In this document: positions 6,258 through 14,271 of the stretch, piece after piece | Layout: each line of letters starts with the position of its first letter | How positions within the stretch are numbered: the first letter of the stretch is position 1 | Origin: Lachnospiraceae bacterium | GTDB taxonomy: Bacteria; Bacillota_A; Clostridia; Lachnospirales; Lachnospiraceae | Assembly: GCA_017435025.1 (NCBI GenBank) | Contig: JAFSFU010000094.1 | Coordinates: 1 to 22,951, forward strand | DNA: 22,951 nucleotides | Direction of reading: 5' to 3' | Program-made: the position numbers and the translations under genes | The notes under the pieces: model-generated | Database searches by the model: none | What the model saw: only the letters and a program-made list of their open reading frames with translations | What the model was told of the DNA's origin: nothing

Positions 6258-7133
6258 CTAGATATGTCTTCTCCATTCTTCGAGACGATAGTCCTGTTCC
6301 TTTTTCGCCTCTTCCAGTTCTGCCAGCATCGCCGGAATATCCTGATTCAAGGTACCTGCAAGAACCACATAGTTGGATGCGTGGTTGGTACGGAAGATCG
6401 TGCCCGGTGAATCCACATGAGTCAGGAACAACTCCATCTCCTCCACAATTTCATCCGGTGTGATCAGTTCCATCTCACCGCGCTTTACTTCCTCGTTCAT
6501 CTGTGTGCCTTCGTACAGACGCAGAGTCAGGAAAGAAGCGTACTCCGGATTCATGCCTGTGATCAGTTCCGCAGACTTGATCGCATGTTCCCGGATTCCC
6601 TTTCGTCCGCCAAGACCGGAGATCAGCGTCACGGATGTTTTTAATCCGCATCGCTTCAATTTCTGACCGGCAGTGATGATTTCTTCCGCTGTCACATCCT
6701 TTTTAATATGTTCCAGAACACGGTCGTCTCCGGATTCCGCACCGAGATAGATCAGCTCCAGACCGGCTGCGGCCAGCGCTTTCAACTCTTCTTCTGATTT
6801 TCTATGGACATCTTTGGCGGTTCCATAGGAAGAAATTCTCTCCACGTACGGGAATTTTTCATGAACATAAGCCAAAAGTTCCAACAAAAGGTCAGTCGGT
6901 ACCACAAGTGCATCGCCATCCGCAAAGAACACACGGCGTACCCTTGTGCCGTACACTCTGTTACACTCATCCAGATCCTGCATGATCTCCTCTTTTTTGC
7001 GGATACGGAATTTCTTTTCACGATACATGTTGCAAAATGTGCACTTGTTGTGGGCACATCCGATGGTCACCTGAATGATCAGGCTGTACGCCTCACTGGG
7101 CGGACGATATAACGTTCCCTCATATCTCATCAT
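6258..7133 (-). CDS. Radical SAM protein
   Basis: A 291-residue radical SAM enzyme expected to bind a 4Fe-4S cluster and cleave S-adenosylmethionine. The cluster motif is GCAHNKCTFC at 25-34, with cysteines C26, C31 and C34, a CX4CX2C spacing rather than the standard CX3CX2C. GADGD-like FFADGDAL, a later YLGAESGDD and a SGLGG segment fit the radical SAM TIM-barrel strands and the elongator/HemN-like branch. No extra domain is visible and the substrate is unknown. The start is taken at 7133, with GGAGG just upstream; a second ATG at 7130 has equally good spacing. It lies 28 bases after the MoxR-type gene and is the last gene of the leftward run. It could serve the MoxR/vWA system or simply be cotranscribed. 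Confidence 0.87.
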   Translation of the reverse strand: MMRYEGTLYRPPSEAYSLIIQVTIGCAHNKCTFCNMYREKKFRIRKKEEIMQDLDECNRVYGTRVRRVFFADGDALVVPTDLLLELLAYVHEKFPYVERISSYGTAKDVHRKSEEELKALAAAGLELIYLGAESGDDRVLEHIKKDVTAEEIITAGQKLKRCGLKTSVTLISGLGGRKGIREHAIKSAELITGMNPEYASFLTLRLYEGTQMNEEVKRGEMELITPDEIVEEMELFLTHVDSPGTIFRTNHASNYVVLAGTLNQDIPAMLAELEEAKKEQDYRLEEWRRHI

Positions 7134-7161
7134 CGATCCTCCATTTTCTTCAATGCAGACT

Positions 7162-8679
7162 TTAAAAACTGCCAAGTCGGTCCAATTTCTTCATGATATC
7201 TGCCGACCGGTCCTCAAAAAGCAGGCTCTTATTATATTGATAATACCGCTCGCACTCATTATCTGACAAGAACTTTACTGCATGGTAGCTGGTGTTTAAC
7301 TCCGTGATAAAGATAACCATCTCCTGGCTGTCGCCGTAAGTTCCTTCCATAAAATCAAACGCATACTCCAGCATCTGCAGTGCTTTTTCGCACTGTTCTT
7401 CATATTGCTGTCTTTCTTCGCCAAACATGCCTGCAAAACGCGCAAATATCTCTTCTCCGTCTGTAAGATTCTCTGCCTTCGCTGCCTGGAAATAACGGTT
7501 CATCGTATCTAATACATCGCGATACCGGTACTGCTCGCGTCTTGTGAGCAATCCCGCTTTTTTCTTATGATCAAACTCCGTCTGCAGTTCATCGGATACT
7601 TCTGCAAACAGCTCAAACGGGGTCTTTTCAGCACTCTCCTGTAACATACCCTTATACGCTTTCAGCTTTCCAAAAAGCATTTCCAGATATTCTTCCATAT
7701 TTCCCGCTTTTCCAAACTCTACGTTCAGTTTCGCCAGAAGCAGACCGATCACGGAAATCTTTTCGTCAAAGGATGCCTTCGCTGCCAGTTCCATCAACCG
7801 CTCATTTCTCGTACCCTGCAGCACCTCATCAATCTGATACTGAGACTGGTACTTATAATAAAGCTCCAGATAGTTGGCAAAATCCTTCGCGATCTTGGCA
7901 TGCTGAATATACTGACTGACCACCTCGCGGTCACAGTTCAACCCAATCTTTTCATACACTTCCAGGAATCGGGACAGATCCTCCCAGCCACGCGGCGTAG
8001 CAAATCTGCGTCCGTCCACAGTCGTCTCTACCTGATAAAAATACTGAGGTTTTGCAGTCAGATAGGATACGATCGCCGGATGAATCTCCGCCTGCTTCGC
8101 ATATTCTTTCCAGACAGCAAACTCTGCCTCCACATCGATTCGTTTGATTCGGTCCAGGGTCGCAATATCAAAATCTCTTACAGACTTATTATACTCCGGT
8201 GGATTGCCGGCAGCCGCAATGATCCATCCATCCGGAATCTTATGATTTCCAAAGGTCTTGTACTGCAAAAACTGCAGCATCGCCGGAGCCAGTGTCTCCG
8301 ACACACAGTTAATCTCATCAATAAACAGAAGGCCTTCTTTCAAGCCGGTCTCTTCCATTTTATCATAGATCGCCGCTACGATCTCACTCATGGTGTATTC
8401 TGTCACATGTTTATCCACACCGCCATAGTTCTTTTCAGAAATAAACGGCAGGCCGATCGCACTCTGACGGGTATGGTGGGTGATCGTGTAGGATACCAGA
8501 CCGATCTGACATTCTCTTGCCACCTGCTCCATGATCTGTGTCTTGCCGATGCCAGGCGGTCCCATCAAAAGTACCGGTCTCTGACGCATCGCCGGGATCT
8601 CGTATTCTCCATGGCTGTCTTTCGTCAGATATGCACGGATCGTATGTTTAATCTCTTCCTTCGCCCGCTTAATATTCAT
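7162..8679 (-). CDS. MoxR-type AAA+ ATPase
   Basis: A 505-residue AAA+ protein with one ATPase module in the N-terminal 240 residues. Walker A is GPPGIGKT (40-47), Walker B LLFIDEIN (117-124), sensor 1 AAAGNP (155-160), a candidate arginine-finger region is DRIKRIDVE (176-184), and a sensor 2-like ATPRGWEDL is at 228-236. MoxR ATPases act with vWA-domain partners to remodel or activate proteins, often inserting metals or maturing complexes. The C-terminal half (about 240-505) is mostly helical and not a recognised domain, longer than in minimal MoxR proteins of about 330 residues. The ATG at 8679 lies inside the end of the vWA gene (11-base overlap), with AAGGAGA upstream, so the two are translationally coupled. 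Assignment confident; client unknown. Confidence 0.9.
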   Translation of the reverse strand: MNIKRAKEEIKHTIRAYLTKDSHGEYEIPAMRQRPVLLMGPPGIGKTQIMEQVARECQIGLVSYTITHHTRQSAIGLPFISEKNYGGVDKHVTEYTMSEIVAAIYDKMEETGLKEGLLFIDEINCVSETLAPAMLQFLQYKTFGNHKIPDGWIIAAAGNPPEYNKSVRDFDIATLDRIKRIDVEAEFAVWKEYAKQAEIHPAIVSYLTAKPQYFYQVETTVDGRRFATPRGWEDLSRFLEVYEKIGLNCDREVVSQYIQHAKIAKDFANYLELYYKYQSQYQIDEVLQGTRNERLMELAAKASFDEKISVIGLLLAKLNVEFGKAGNMEEYLEMLFGKLKAYKGMLQESAEKTPFELFAEVSDELQTEFDHKKKAGLLTRREQYRYRDVLDTMNRYFQAAKAENLTDGEEIFARFAGMFGEERQQYEEQCEKALQMLEYAFDFMEGTYGDSQEMVIFITELNTSYHAVKFLSDNECERYYQYNKSLLFEDRSADIMKKLDRLGSF

Positions 8680-10039
8680 TCTTTATCTCCTTCACCTCTG
8701 TGCCAAGTTCCTCCGGTGACAAAATGATCTTGATCGCCCACGGCGGAACATCCACATCCGAGTAATTATCTTTCATAAACACAAACGCTGTATCATACAC
8801 CGGCATCTTCACCGGAAAAACACCATATCCATCCGTAAAGTAGATCAATCCTTTCAGGCTGCGGAAACGCTGCTGCTTCACCAACTGGTCCACATACAGA
8901 AACGCCGGTCGAAAATCCGTACCCCCCATACCGTGAAGCTGCAGATTATCCATATATGCCTGCAATTCTTCGTTGTTGTGGACCGTCACATCCTCGCGCA
9001 CCTGATCGTCGCACTGAATGATATGGATATTGACCTTCTTAAAAAAGCTTTCCGACTGGGACAAAACGGAATAAGTCTCTTCCAAAAACTTCCGCACCAG
9101 ATCGCCTGAACAGGACATGGACGTATCAATAACAATAACAAAATCTTCCACCCGTCGGATCTCTTTCGTCTCCAGGGGTTCGATCAACGGCATGTTCCCG
9201 TAAAGTTCCATTCCGTAATTGTAAAAAACATAGTCAAAGGCATCCGGGTCCACCTGTACGGTTTCTCTCATCACAGAAAATTTCCGCAAAAACTCCCGGT
9301 AATCGTATCGCTCCCTGTTCTCTACAGCCAGCTGATCCAACAGATCCCGGTCATCTTCCGTCGCCTCATTGGCGAATGCTTCCATCTCCACCTGCATTTT
9401 TTCGCGCTTGTCATCCCAGTCGTTCTTATTGTTTCTCGGCTGATTCTTTGGGGACGGCTTATCGTCATCCTTTCCCCACGTTCCATGGTCGTCACGGAAA
9501 AACTCCTGCGCCAGCCTCAGATATTCGCTTTCCGAAAGGCCCATCTCCTGCAGTGCATGATACACACTCTCCGCATTGAATACGGAGATCTGCCGCTCCA
9601 AACGGCCGTAAAATTCCTGTCTTGCCGGGGACATGCGCATATGAATACACGGTCGGTACAACTTATCGATGATGGATTCCACAGCAATATCGCAGGCCAG
9701 ATTCCAGTATTCTTCTGCCCGTTTTTTTCTCGTCCACATATGGCAGAACAGACAGTGAAGAATGGAATGCAGATATGCACGGTTCACATAGATCCGGCTC
9801 GTACGGTACATAGATGCCAGCGAATCCGGATCAAAGTATAAGCAACTTCCATCGGTGGCGATTCCTCTCACCGACGGGTCCGGCACAAAATAAAGAGAGC
9901 TGAGCGCCACATCCAGAAAGCGCATGGACAGATACAACTCATTTCTGGCATTTCGCAAAATCTCCATACATACAGAAATAAATTCTTCCTGATCAACCCG
10001 CTCATTGTAAATAGGGGAGCGATATCCCTGCTCCATCAT
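8669..10039 (-). CDS. vWA-domain protein with zincin-like N-terminal half (DUF2201-like)
   Basis: A 456-residue cytoplasmic protein. The C-terminal vWA domain (about 297-445) has a complete metal-ion-dependent adhesion site: DTSMS at 305-309, T374 in GGTDFRP and D403 in FTDGYG. The N-terminal part resembles the metallopeptidase-like domain of DUF2201 proteins: HSILHCLFCH (91-100) aligns with HExxH plus a third His, and WNLACDIAVESIID (112-125) with the helix that follows. The catalytic Glu position is Ser, so peptidase activity is doubtful. A charged linker (about 183-235, rich in D, K and N) joins the halves. GGAGG lies 8 bases before the ATG at 10039. The pair with the overlapping MoxR-type ATPase is the classic MoxR/vWA arrangement. 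No signal peptide is seen. Confidence 0.85.
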   Translation of the reverse strand: MMEQGYRSPIYNERVDQEEFISVCMEILRNARNELYLSMRFLDVALSSLYFVPDPSVRGIATDGSCLYFDPDSLASMYRTSRIYVNRAYLHSILHCLFCHMWTRKKRAEEYWNLACDIAVESIIDKLYRPCIHMRMSPARQEFYGRLERQISVFNAESVYHALQEMGLSESEYLRLAQEFFRDDHGTWGKDDDKPSPKNQPRNNKNDWDDKREKMQVEMEAFANEATEDDRDLLDQLAVENRERYDYREFLRKFSVMRETVQVDPDAFDYVFYNYGMELYGNMPLIEPLETKEIRRVEDFVIVIDTSMSCSGDLVRKFLEETYSVLSQSESFFKKVNIHIIQCDDQVREDVTVHNNEELQAYMDNLQLHGMGGTDFRPAFLYVDQLVKQQRFRSLKGLIYFTDGYGVFPVKMPVYDTAFVFMKDNYSDVDVPPWAIKIILSPEELGTEVKEIKNEY

Positions 10040-10056
10040 GCCATGCGCCTCCTTTC

Positions 10057-10992
10057 TTATAGATCAAAACTGAATTTCTTCTTTTTCGGCGGATACATCC
10101 GGTGCTTCAGATCCAGTAAAATTCCTGATATCTCCGGAAGACGCGCCTCCGAGGAGGCTGCGATCAGGCGGTCCAGTTCCTCCGCCTCCAATGCAGGATC
10201 TACACGTTCTTCCATAGGTGTTGGCTCTGCAAAGTTTGTTGCCAGCCACCGGAACACCTCACCGTTTCTCAGATTCGCAAGCAGAACATCACACAAATTT
10301 TCCTGCAAGAACTGCTCATAACTTTTTTTTGCATCCTCTCGCAGTTCATATGGAAACATCAGACGATTCACCGCAATCTCTGCTGCCAGTACAATCGACT
10401 CCTCATTGGTCTCTTTCTCAAAAGCTTTGTCATACCGGTCGAACTGGATCTTCCTGTCTGCGAAACTGTATCGGTACTTCTGACCGCTGCCATGGATCGC
10501 AAAGCTTAAGTTTCTGGCCGGCGTGTTCTCAATTGCTTCATCATAATACTCCGGAAAGATCAGTCGCGCTGCCTCCCACTCATTTCCATCCCGATCGGTC
10601 AGGAAATAGTGTACCATAACACGCCCGGTAATCTCCGTCACAAAGTCACGCAGGGAAGATCTGTCATGTTCTCCCATGTGAATATATATTTCCCGGATCT
10701 TACTGCTGGCATTGAACACACCGCCGCCAATCTCCGTTGTCCCGGCATAAAAATGAAGGATCTGCAGGTTCTCGCAATTATAAAACCCATAGCGCCCGAT
10801 TCTGCGAAGCGTTTTCGGCAGATAAACTTCTCTGACCGGCTGATTCGCCACAGCACGGTCTGCCAGCTCCGTCACCGGCATACCGCCGAGACTTTCCGGT
10901 ATTACACAGGCGGCGCCTGGTGTCAAAATCTTTGTCACACAAGCGCCTCCGTTTTTTTCAACAAATTCAAAACCTTTTTCTGTAAATGTCAT
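10057..10992 (-). CDS. BspA-type leucine-rich repeat protein, MoxR/vWA-associated
   Basis: A 311-residue protein without a signal peptide. Residues about 25-105 form two to three LRR_5 (BspA-type) repeats, with IPESLGGMPVTELADRAVAN (31-50) and VYLPKTLRRIGRYGFYNCEN (56-75) as the clearest units. Residues about 130-311 are a helical domain that I do not recognise, ending in basic PPKKKKFSFDL. The lack of an export signal is unusual, since many BspA-type proteins are surface proteins; here a cytoplasmic adaptor for the neighbouring vWA and MoxR proteins is more likely. It precedes the vWA gene by 17 bases. The start at 10992 has only a weak AGAGG overlapping the MATE stop, 16 bases downstream of that gene, suggesting coupling. 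Confidence 0.8.
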   Translation of the reverse strand: MTFTEKGFEFVEKNGGACVTKILTPGAACVIPESLGGMPVTELADRAVANQPVREVYLPKTLRRIGRYGFYNCENLQILHFYAGTTEIGGGVFNASSKIREIYIHMGEHDRSSLRDFVTEITGRVMVHYFLTDRDGNEWEAARLIFPEYYDEAIENTPARNLSFAIHGSGQKYRYSFADRKIQFDRYDKAFEKETNEESIVLAAEIAVNRLMFPYELREDAKKSYEQFLQENLCDVLLANLRNGEVFRWLATNFAEPTPMEERVDPALEAEELDRLIAASSEARLPEISGILLDLKHRMYPPKKKKFSFDL

Positions 10993-11008
10993 AATAATAG
11001 GGTAACCT

Positions 11009-12376
11009 CTACGCCAGTTTCTTCATCGCACTGTAACGATAGTAGTAGATCAGGAATGCGATCGATGTGATCGACCAGCTGATCGGATAGCTGAGAAGTG
11101 TTGTGCGCAAAGTCGGCACCATAGCTCCGGCTGTCATGATCCAGATCACACGAAGTACACAAGTACCGAAACAGATGATCAGCATTGGAACGAGGGTATC
11201 TCCAAGACCACGCAGCGTACTTGGGAATACATTGACGCATGCGTAGCAGAACCAGAACGGTGCCTGGAACAGAATAATACGCATTGCTTCATCCAGCACC
11301 ATCGCGTCATCCGTAAACAGAGAACTGATCGGACCGCCAAAATTCATCACAGCGCCAGCCAGGATCGCTGTCACCGCAACCGTCAGGCCGAGACCCACGT
11401 AAGTACCCTTTTTCAGACGGTCGATCTTGCCGGCGCCATAGTTCTGACCGGCAAATGTGGTGATGGAAATGCTAAGCGCATCCATCGCCATCCAGAAGAT
11501 ACCGTCAATCTTTCCGAATACGGCCCAGGCTGCGATCGTGTTCGTACCGAAGGTATTTAACTTCGCCTGGATCACGATATTGGAAATGGAGTACATCATG
11601 GACTGAAGACCGGTCGGCAGACCAATCTTGATCACCTTTCGGAAGATCGGCTTGTCCAGTTTCAGAGACTTAAACTCAAACCGATAGGATTCCTTTGTTT
11701 TCATTAAAGTCCGAAGCACCAGAAATGCCGCCATCATCTGGGACATGATCGTCGCCAGTGCCGCACCGGCAACTTCCATCCTTAAGATTACAACAAATAG
11801 GATATCCAAAACAATGTTTGTCAAACATGCTGCAATCAGGAAATACAGCGGACGTTTGGAATCACCGACTGCACGCAGGATCGCTGCACCCATGTTATAA
11901 ACCAGGTTTCCGATCACACCGAGGAAATAAATCCGCAGATAGGTAACGGAATAGTCAATAATATCCACCGGAGCACCCATCAAACGGATTGCCAGCGGTG
12001 AAAATACCTGTCCGATGATCATTAAGACCACACCGCCGCCAATGGCCAGACAAAAAGCGGTATGCACCGACTTTTTCACATTCTCGGCCTGTTCCGCACC
12101 ATAATACTGCGATACAACCACCGACGCACCGGAGGACATGCCCACGAAAAATCCAACCAGAAGGTTGATCAGCGTACCGGTTGTGCCGCCAACGGCGGAA
12201 AGCGCCTCTTTACCCACAAATCGGCCAACGATGATCGCATCGGCAGTATTATAAAGCTGCTGAAAAAATGTACCAAACAAAATCGGGAAAAAGAAGATCA
12301 GGATCTGCTGCCAGATCACACCCTCTGTGATCCCGTTTCTTTGTGCTGTTGTAACTTCACCTTTTTTACTCATCAT
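11009..12376 (-). CDS. MATE family efflux transporter
   Basis: A 455-residue integral membrane protein with about twelve hydrophobic segments, the usual length and topology of a multidrug and toxin extrusion (MATE) transporter. These proteins export cationic or hydrophobic compounds using sodium or proton gradients. FGTFFQQLYNTADAIIVGRF in the first third is the family's N-terminal signature. A second-half equivalent occurs around IGLPTGLQSMMYSISNIVIQ. The substrate cannot be told. The ATG at 12376 is preferred to the GTG at 12382, which lies in the AAGGGG ribosome site; ATG at 12373 is an alternative. It lies 44 bases after ddh and 16 bases before the leucine-rich gene, with no strong terminator on either side, so it could be read from the ddh promoter. 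Confidence 0.93.
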   Translation of the reverse strand: MMSKKGEVTTAQRNGITEGVIWQQILIFFFPILFGTFFQQLYNTADAIIVGRFVGKEALSAVGGTTGTLINLLVGFFVGMSSGASVVVSQYYGAEQAENVKKSVHTAFCLAIGGGVVLMIIGQVFSPLAIRLMGAPVDIIDYSVTYLRIYFLGVIGNLVYNMGAAILRAVGDSKRPLYFLIAACLTNIVLDILFVVILRMEVAGAALATIMSQMMAAFLVLRTLMKTKESYRFEFKSLKLDKPIFRKVIKIGLPTGLQSMMYSISNIVIQAKLNTFGTNTIAAWAVFGKIDGIFWMAMDALSISITTFAGQNYGAGKIDRLKKGTYVGLGLTVAVTAILAGAVMNFGGPISSLFTDDAMVLDEAMRIILFQAPFWFCYACVNVFPSTLRGLGDTLVPMLIICFGTCVLRVIWIMTAGAMVPTLRTTLLSYPISWSITSIAFLIYYYRYSAMKKLA

Positions 12377-12420
12377 TCCCACCCCTTACTTCTTTATTTG
12401 GGAAAATAAATAGTTAAGTT

Positions 12421-13407
12421 TTAAAGCATCAGCTTGCGAAGTTCTTCCCCGCTCATTGCGGACATATAGGACGGCGGAATATCAAAAATCGTCTTGCAGC
12501 CGCTCATTCCTTCCTGTTTCATACGGTATGCGGCCCTTGCACATGCCACGATCACGGAAGATGTGAACTCCGGATTGGAATCCAGTTTCAGGCTGTACTC
12601 GATCACATGCTGGTTTTCCAGGTTCCAGCCGGTCTTTCCGCTGCGGATCACAAAACCGCCGTGCGGAAGAGATGCATGGTCACGTTTCAACTCTTCTTCT
12701 GTAATAAAATGAACGGTTGTATCATAATCTGCGAAGTAATTCGGCATAGTCACGATCTCCTGCTCAATCTTTGCCAGATCTGCACCTTCCTCTGCCACTA
12801 CAAAACACTCTCTTGTATGCTTTTCTCTTGTGATCAGATCCGGTGTCTCACCGTTTCGGATTGTCTCAAGAGCACTTTCTACCGGAATTGTATACTGTCT
12901 TGCGTCCTTTACACCGGCAATACGGCGAATCGCATCGGAATGACCCTGGCTCACGCCTTTGCCCCAGAATGTATAGTCTTTGCCGTTCGGGAGAACCGCA
13001 TTGGCATACAAACGATTCAGGGAGAACATACCCGGATCCCAGCCGGCAGAGATCACTGCCACATTGCCCGCTGCCTTTGCAGCCGCATCGGCATTGGCAA
13101 AATGCTCCGGAATCTTTGCATGGGTATCAAAACTATCCACCACATTGAAGTACTTTACATACTCCGGAGTCTGCACCGGAAGATCGGTCGCACTGCCGCC
13201 GCAGAGGATCAATACATCCACTTTGTCAGCCATATTTTTCGCCTCATCGGCATGATATACGGAAACGCCCTCAGTCAGGATCTTAACGCCTGCCGGGTCA
13301 CGTCTTGTAAACACTGCTGTCAGTTCCATATCCGGGTTGTTTTTTACTGCACATTCCACGCCACGTCCCAGATTGCCGTAGCCCATAATTCCAATTTTGA
13401 TTGTCAT
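12421..13407 (-). CDS. ddh: meso-Diaminopimelate D-dehydrogenase
   Basis: A 328-residue NADPH-dependent dehydrogenase catalysing the one-step reductive amination of L-tetrahydrodipicolinate to meso-diaminopimelate, for lysine and peptidoglycan synthesis. The Rossmann motif GYGNLGRG is at 9-16. VFTRRDP (about 32-38) is the NADPH-recognition loop, and CGGSATDLP, SFDTHAKIP, SAGWDPGM and WGKGVSQGHSDA are hallmark segments of the family. Length equals that of characterised enzymes (about 320-330). The ATG at 13407 is fixed by GGAGGG upstream; a longer in-frame reading to 13434 would remove the ribosome site from the leader. It has its own SigA promoter at 13444-13472. The next gene downstream is the MATE exporter, 44 bases away. 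Confidence 0.95.
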   Translation of the reverse strand: MTIKIGIMGYGNLGRGVECAVKNNPDMELTAVFTRRDPAGVKILTEGVSVYHADEAKNMADKVDVLILCGGSATDLPVQTPEYVKYFNVVDSFDTHAKIPEHFANADAAAKAAGNVAVISAGWDPGMFSLNRLYANAVLPNGKDYTFWGKGVSQGHSDAIRRIAGVKDARQYTIPVESALETIRNGETPDLITREKHTRECFVVAEEGADLAKIEQEIVTMPNYFADYDTTVHFITEEELKRDHASLPHGGFVIRSGKTGWNLENQHVIEYSLKLDSNPEFTSSVIVACARAAYRMKQEGMSGCKTIFDIPPSYMSAMSGEELRKLML

Positions 13408-13443
13408 ACGAATTTCCCTCCATGTTGTCTGCAATCTAGCTAC

Positions 13444-13472
13444 ATTTTATCAACCGGGTGGTATAGTGTCAA
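13444..13472 (-). promoter_or_regulatory. SigA promoter of ddh
   Basis: On the minus strand a perfect TTGACA (13472-13467) is followed after exactly 17 bp by TAAAAT (13449-13444). Transcription should start near 13437, about 30 bases before the ddh ATG. Confidence 0.75.
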
Positions 13473-13496
13473 TTGATTATTTTAATTTGGTAAAAC

Positions 13497-13531
13497 AGAA
13501 AAGCGGAAGACATCCTATCCTCCGCTTTTCT
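13497..13531 (-). terminator. Rho-independent terminator of the metG operon
   Basis: An 11 bp perfect stem (13497-13507 with 13521-13531; AGAAAAGCGGA on the minus strand) and a 13-base loop are followed on the minus strand by TTTTCTGTTTTA. It lies 6 bases beyond the stop of the gene ending at 13537 and just upstream of the ddh promoter. Confidence 0.8.
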
Positions 13532-13536
13532 CCTCT

Positions 13537-14226
13537 TTATGCCATATTAAAATTCGTATCCTTATATCCAGCAAGAATATCTGCCATCTCCTGACCGTAT
13601 TCCTCGCCAAAATCATTCAGCACTTTTGCACTGATTCCCTTTCCTTCCTCACCGAACACGGCTTCGCAGACTTCTGCATACGCCCAGTAGGAATGTGCAT
13701 TGTGATACTCGAAAGATCTCAAACCCTCCGGTTTCTTTTCAATCTTCATATCCGGTTTCATGCCTGCATCTTTCACGATCTGGATGCAGTAATCATGATC
13801 ATGCAGTGTCTGCGGAACCAGATAGGTCAGTTCCGGATTAAATCCACGACAGATGGACGCATCCAGAACACTGCAGTATGTAAGTCCGGCTTCTTTCAGT
13901 CCCATCTTCTTAAACTGTGCATGCCACGGACAGGAATGAATATGCATCGTGTAGTCCGGGGAAACAACCGGAACTTCGCTTCGGTTCTGTGCACCCATTG
14001 CAAGTATCTCCTCGGTGTTGACCCACTCGCCATATCGACAGTATGTCTCGTATGTAAGCGGCTGACCGTCACGGATCGCACGCTGCGCCATTCGGCGGCC
14101 GCGCTGACCTGCATAGTACTGAGTTCCATGAATGAAAGCAGCTTTGCCGCGCTCGCCAAATGCTTCTGTCATATGCACAAAATACTTCGCTGCGATAAAC
14201 GCATGTGTCATTTCGTTAAATCCCAT
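13537..14226 (-). CDS. L-2-amino-thiazoline-4-carboxylic acid hydrolase family protein
   Basis: A 229-residue cytoplasmic protein recognised by its family signature: HSCPWHAQFKKMGLKEAGLT (97-116), a following YCSVLDASICRGFNPEL (117-133) and a late HDHDYC. The conserved Cys/His residues C99, H102, C118 and C126 are likely catalytic or structural. The founding family member opens the thiazoline ring of ATC during L-cysteine formation in Pseudomonas. Most clostridial members are annotated by similarity only, so the reaction here is unproved. AAAGGGGA precedes the ATG. It is 45 bases after rsmA and is the last gene before the terminator at 13497-13531, so it is read from the metG promoter or from an internal start that I cannot see. 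Confidence 0.75.
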   Translation of the reverse strand: MGFNEMTHAFIAAKYFVHMTEAFGERGKAAFIHGTQYYAGQRGRRMAQRAIRDGQPLTYETYCRYGEWVNTEEILAMGAQNRSEVPVVSPDYTMHIHSCPWHAQFKKMGLKEAGLTYCSVLDASICRGFNPELTYLVPQTLHDHDYCIQIVKDAGMKPDMKIEKKPEGLRSFEYHNAHSYWAYAEVCEAVFGEEGKGISAKVLNDFGEEYGQEMADILAGYKDTNFNMA

Positions 14227-14271
14227 TGTGATTTCCCCTTTCTATCCTTTTTAGGTCTCTGTATGAACCGA

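Noticed and set aside
7900..8727. A 275-codon rightward reading frame opposite the MoxR-type gene
   Set aside because: It is antisense to a well-supported AAA+ gene with all motifs, has no ribosome site and no protein-like pattern.
12607..13476. A 289-codon rightward reading frame opposite ddh
   Set aside because: ddh is unmistakable on the other strand; this frame would read through its promoter and is rich in Cys and His as expected for an antisense shadow.
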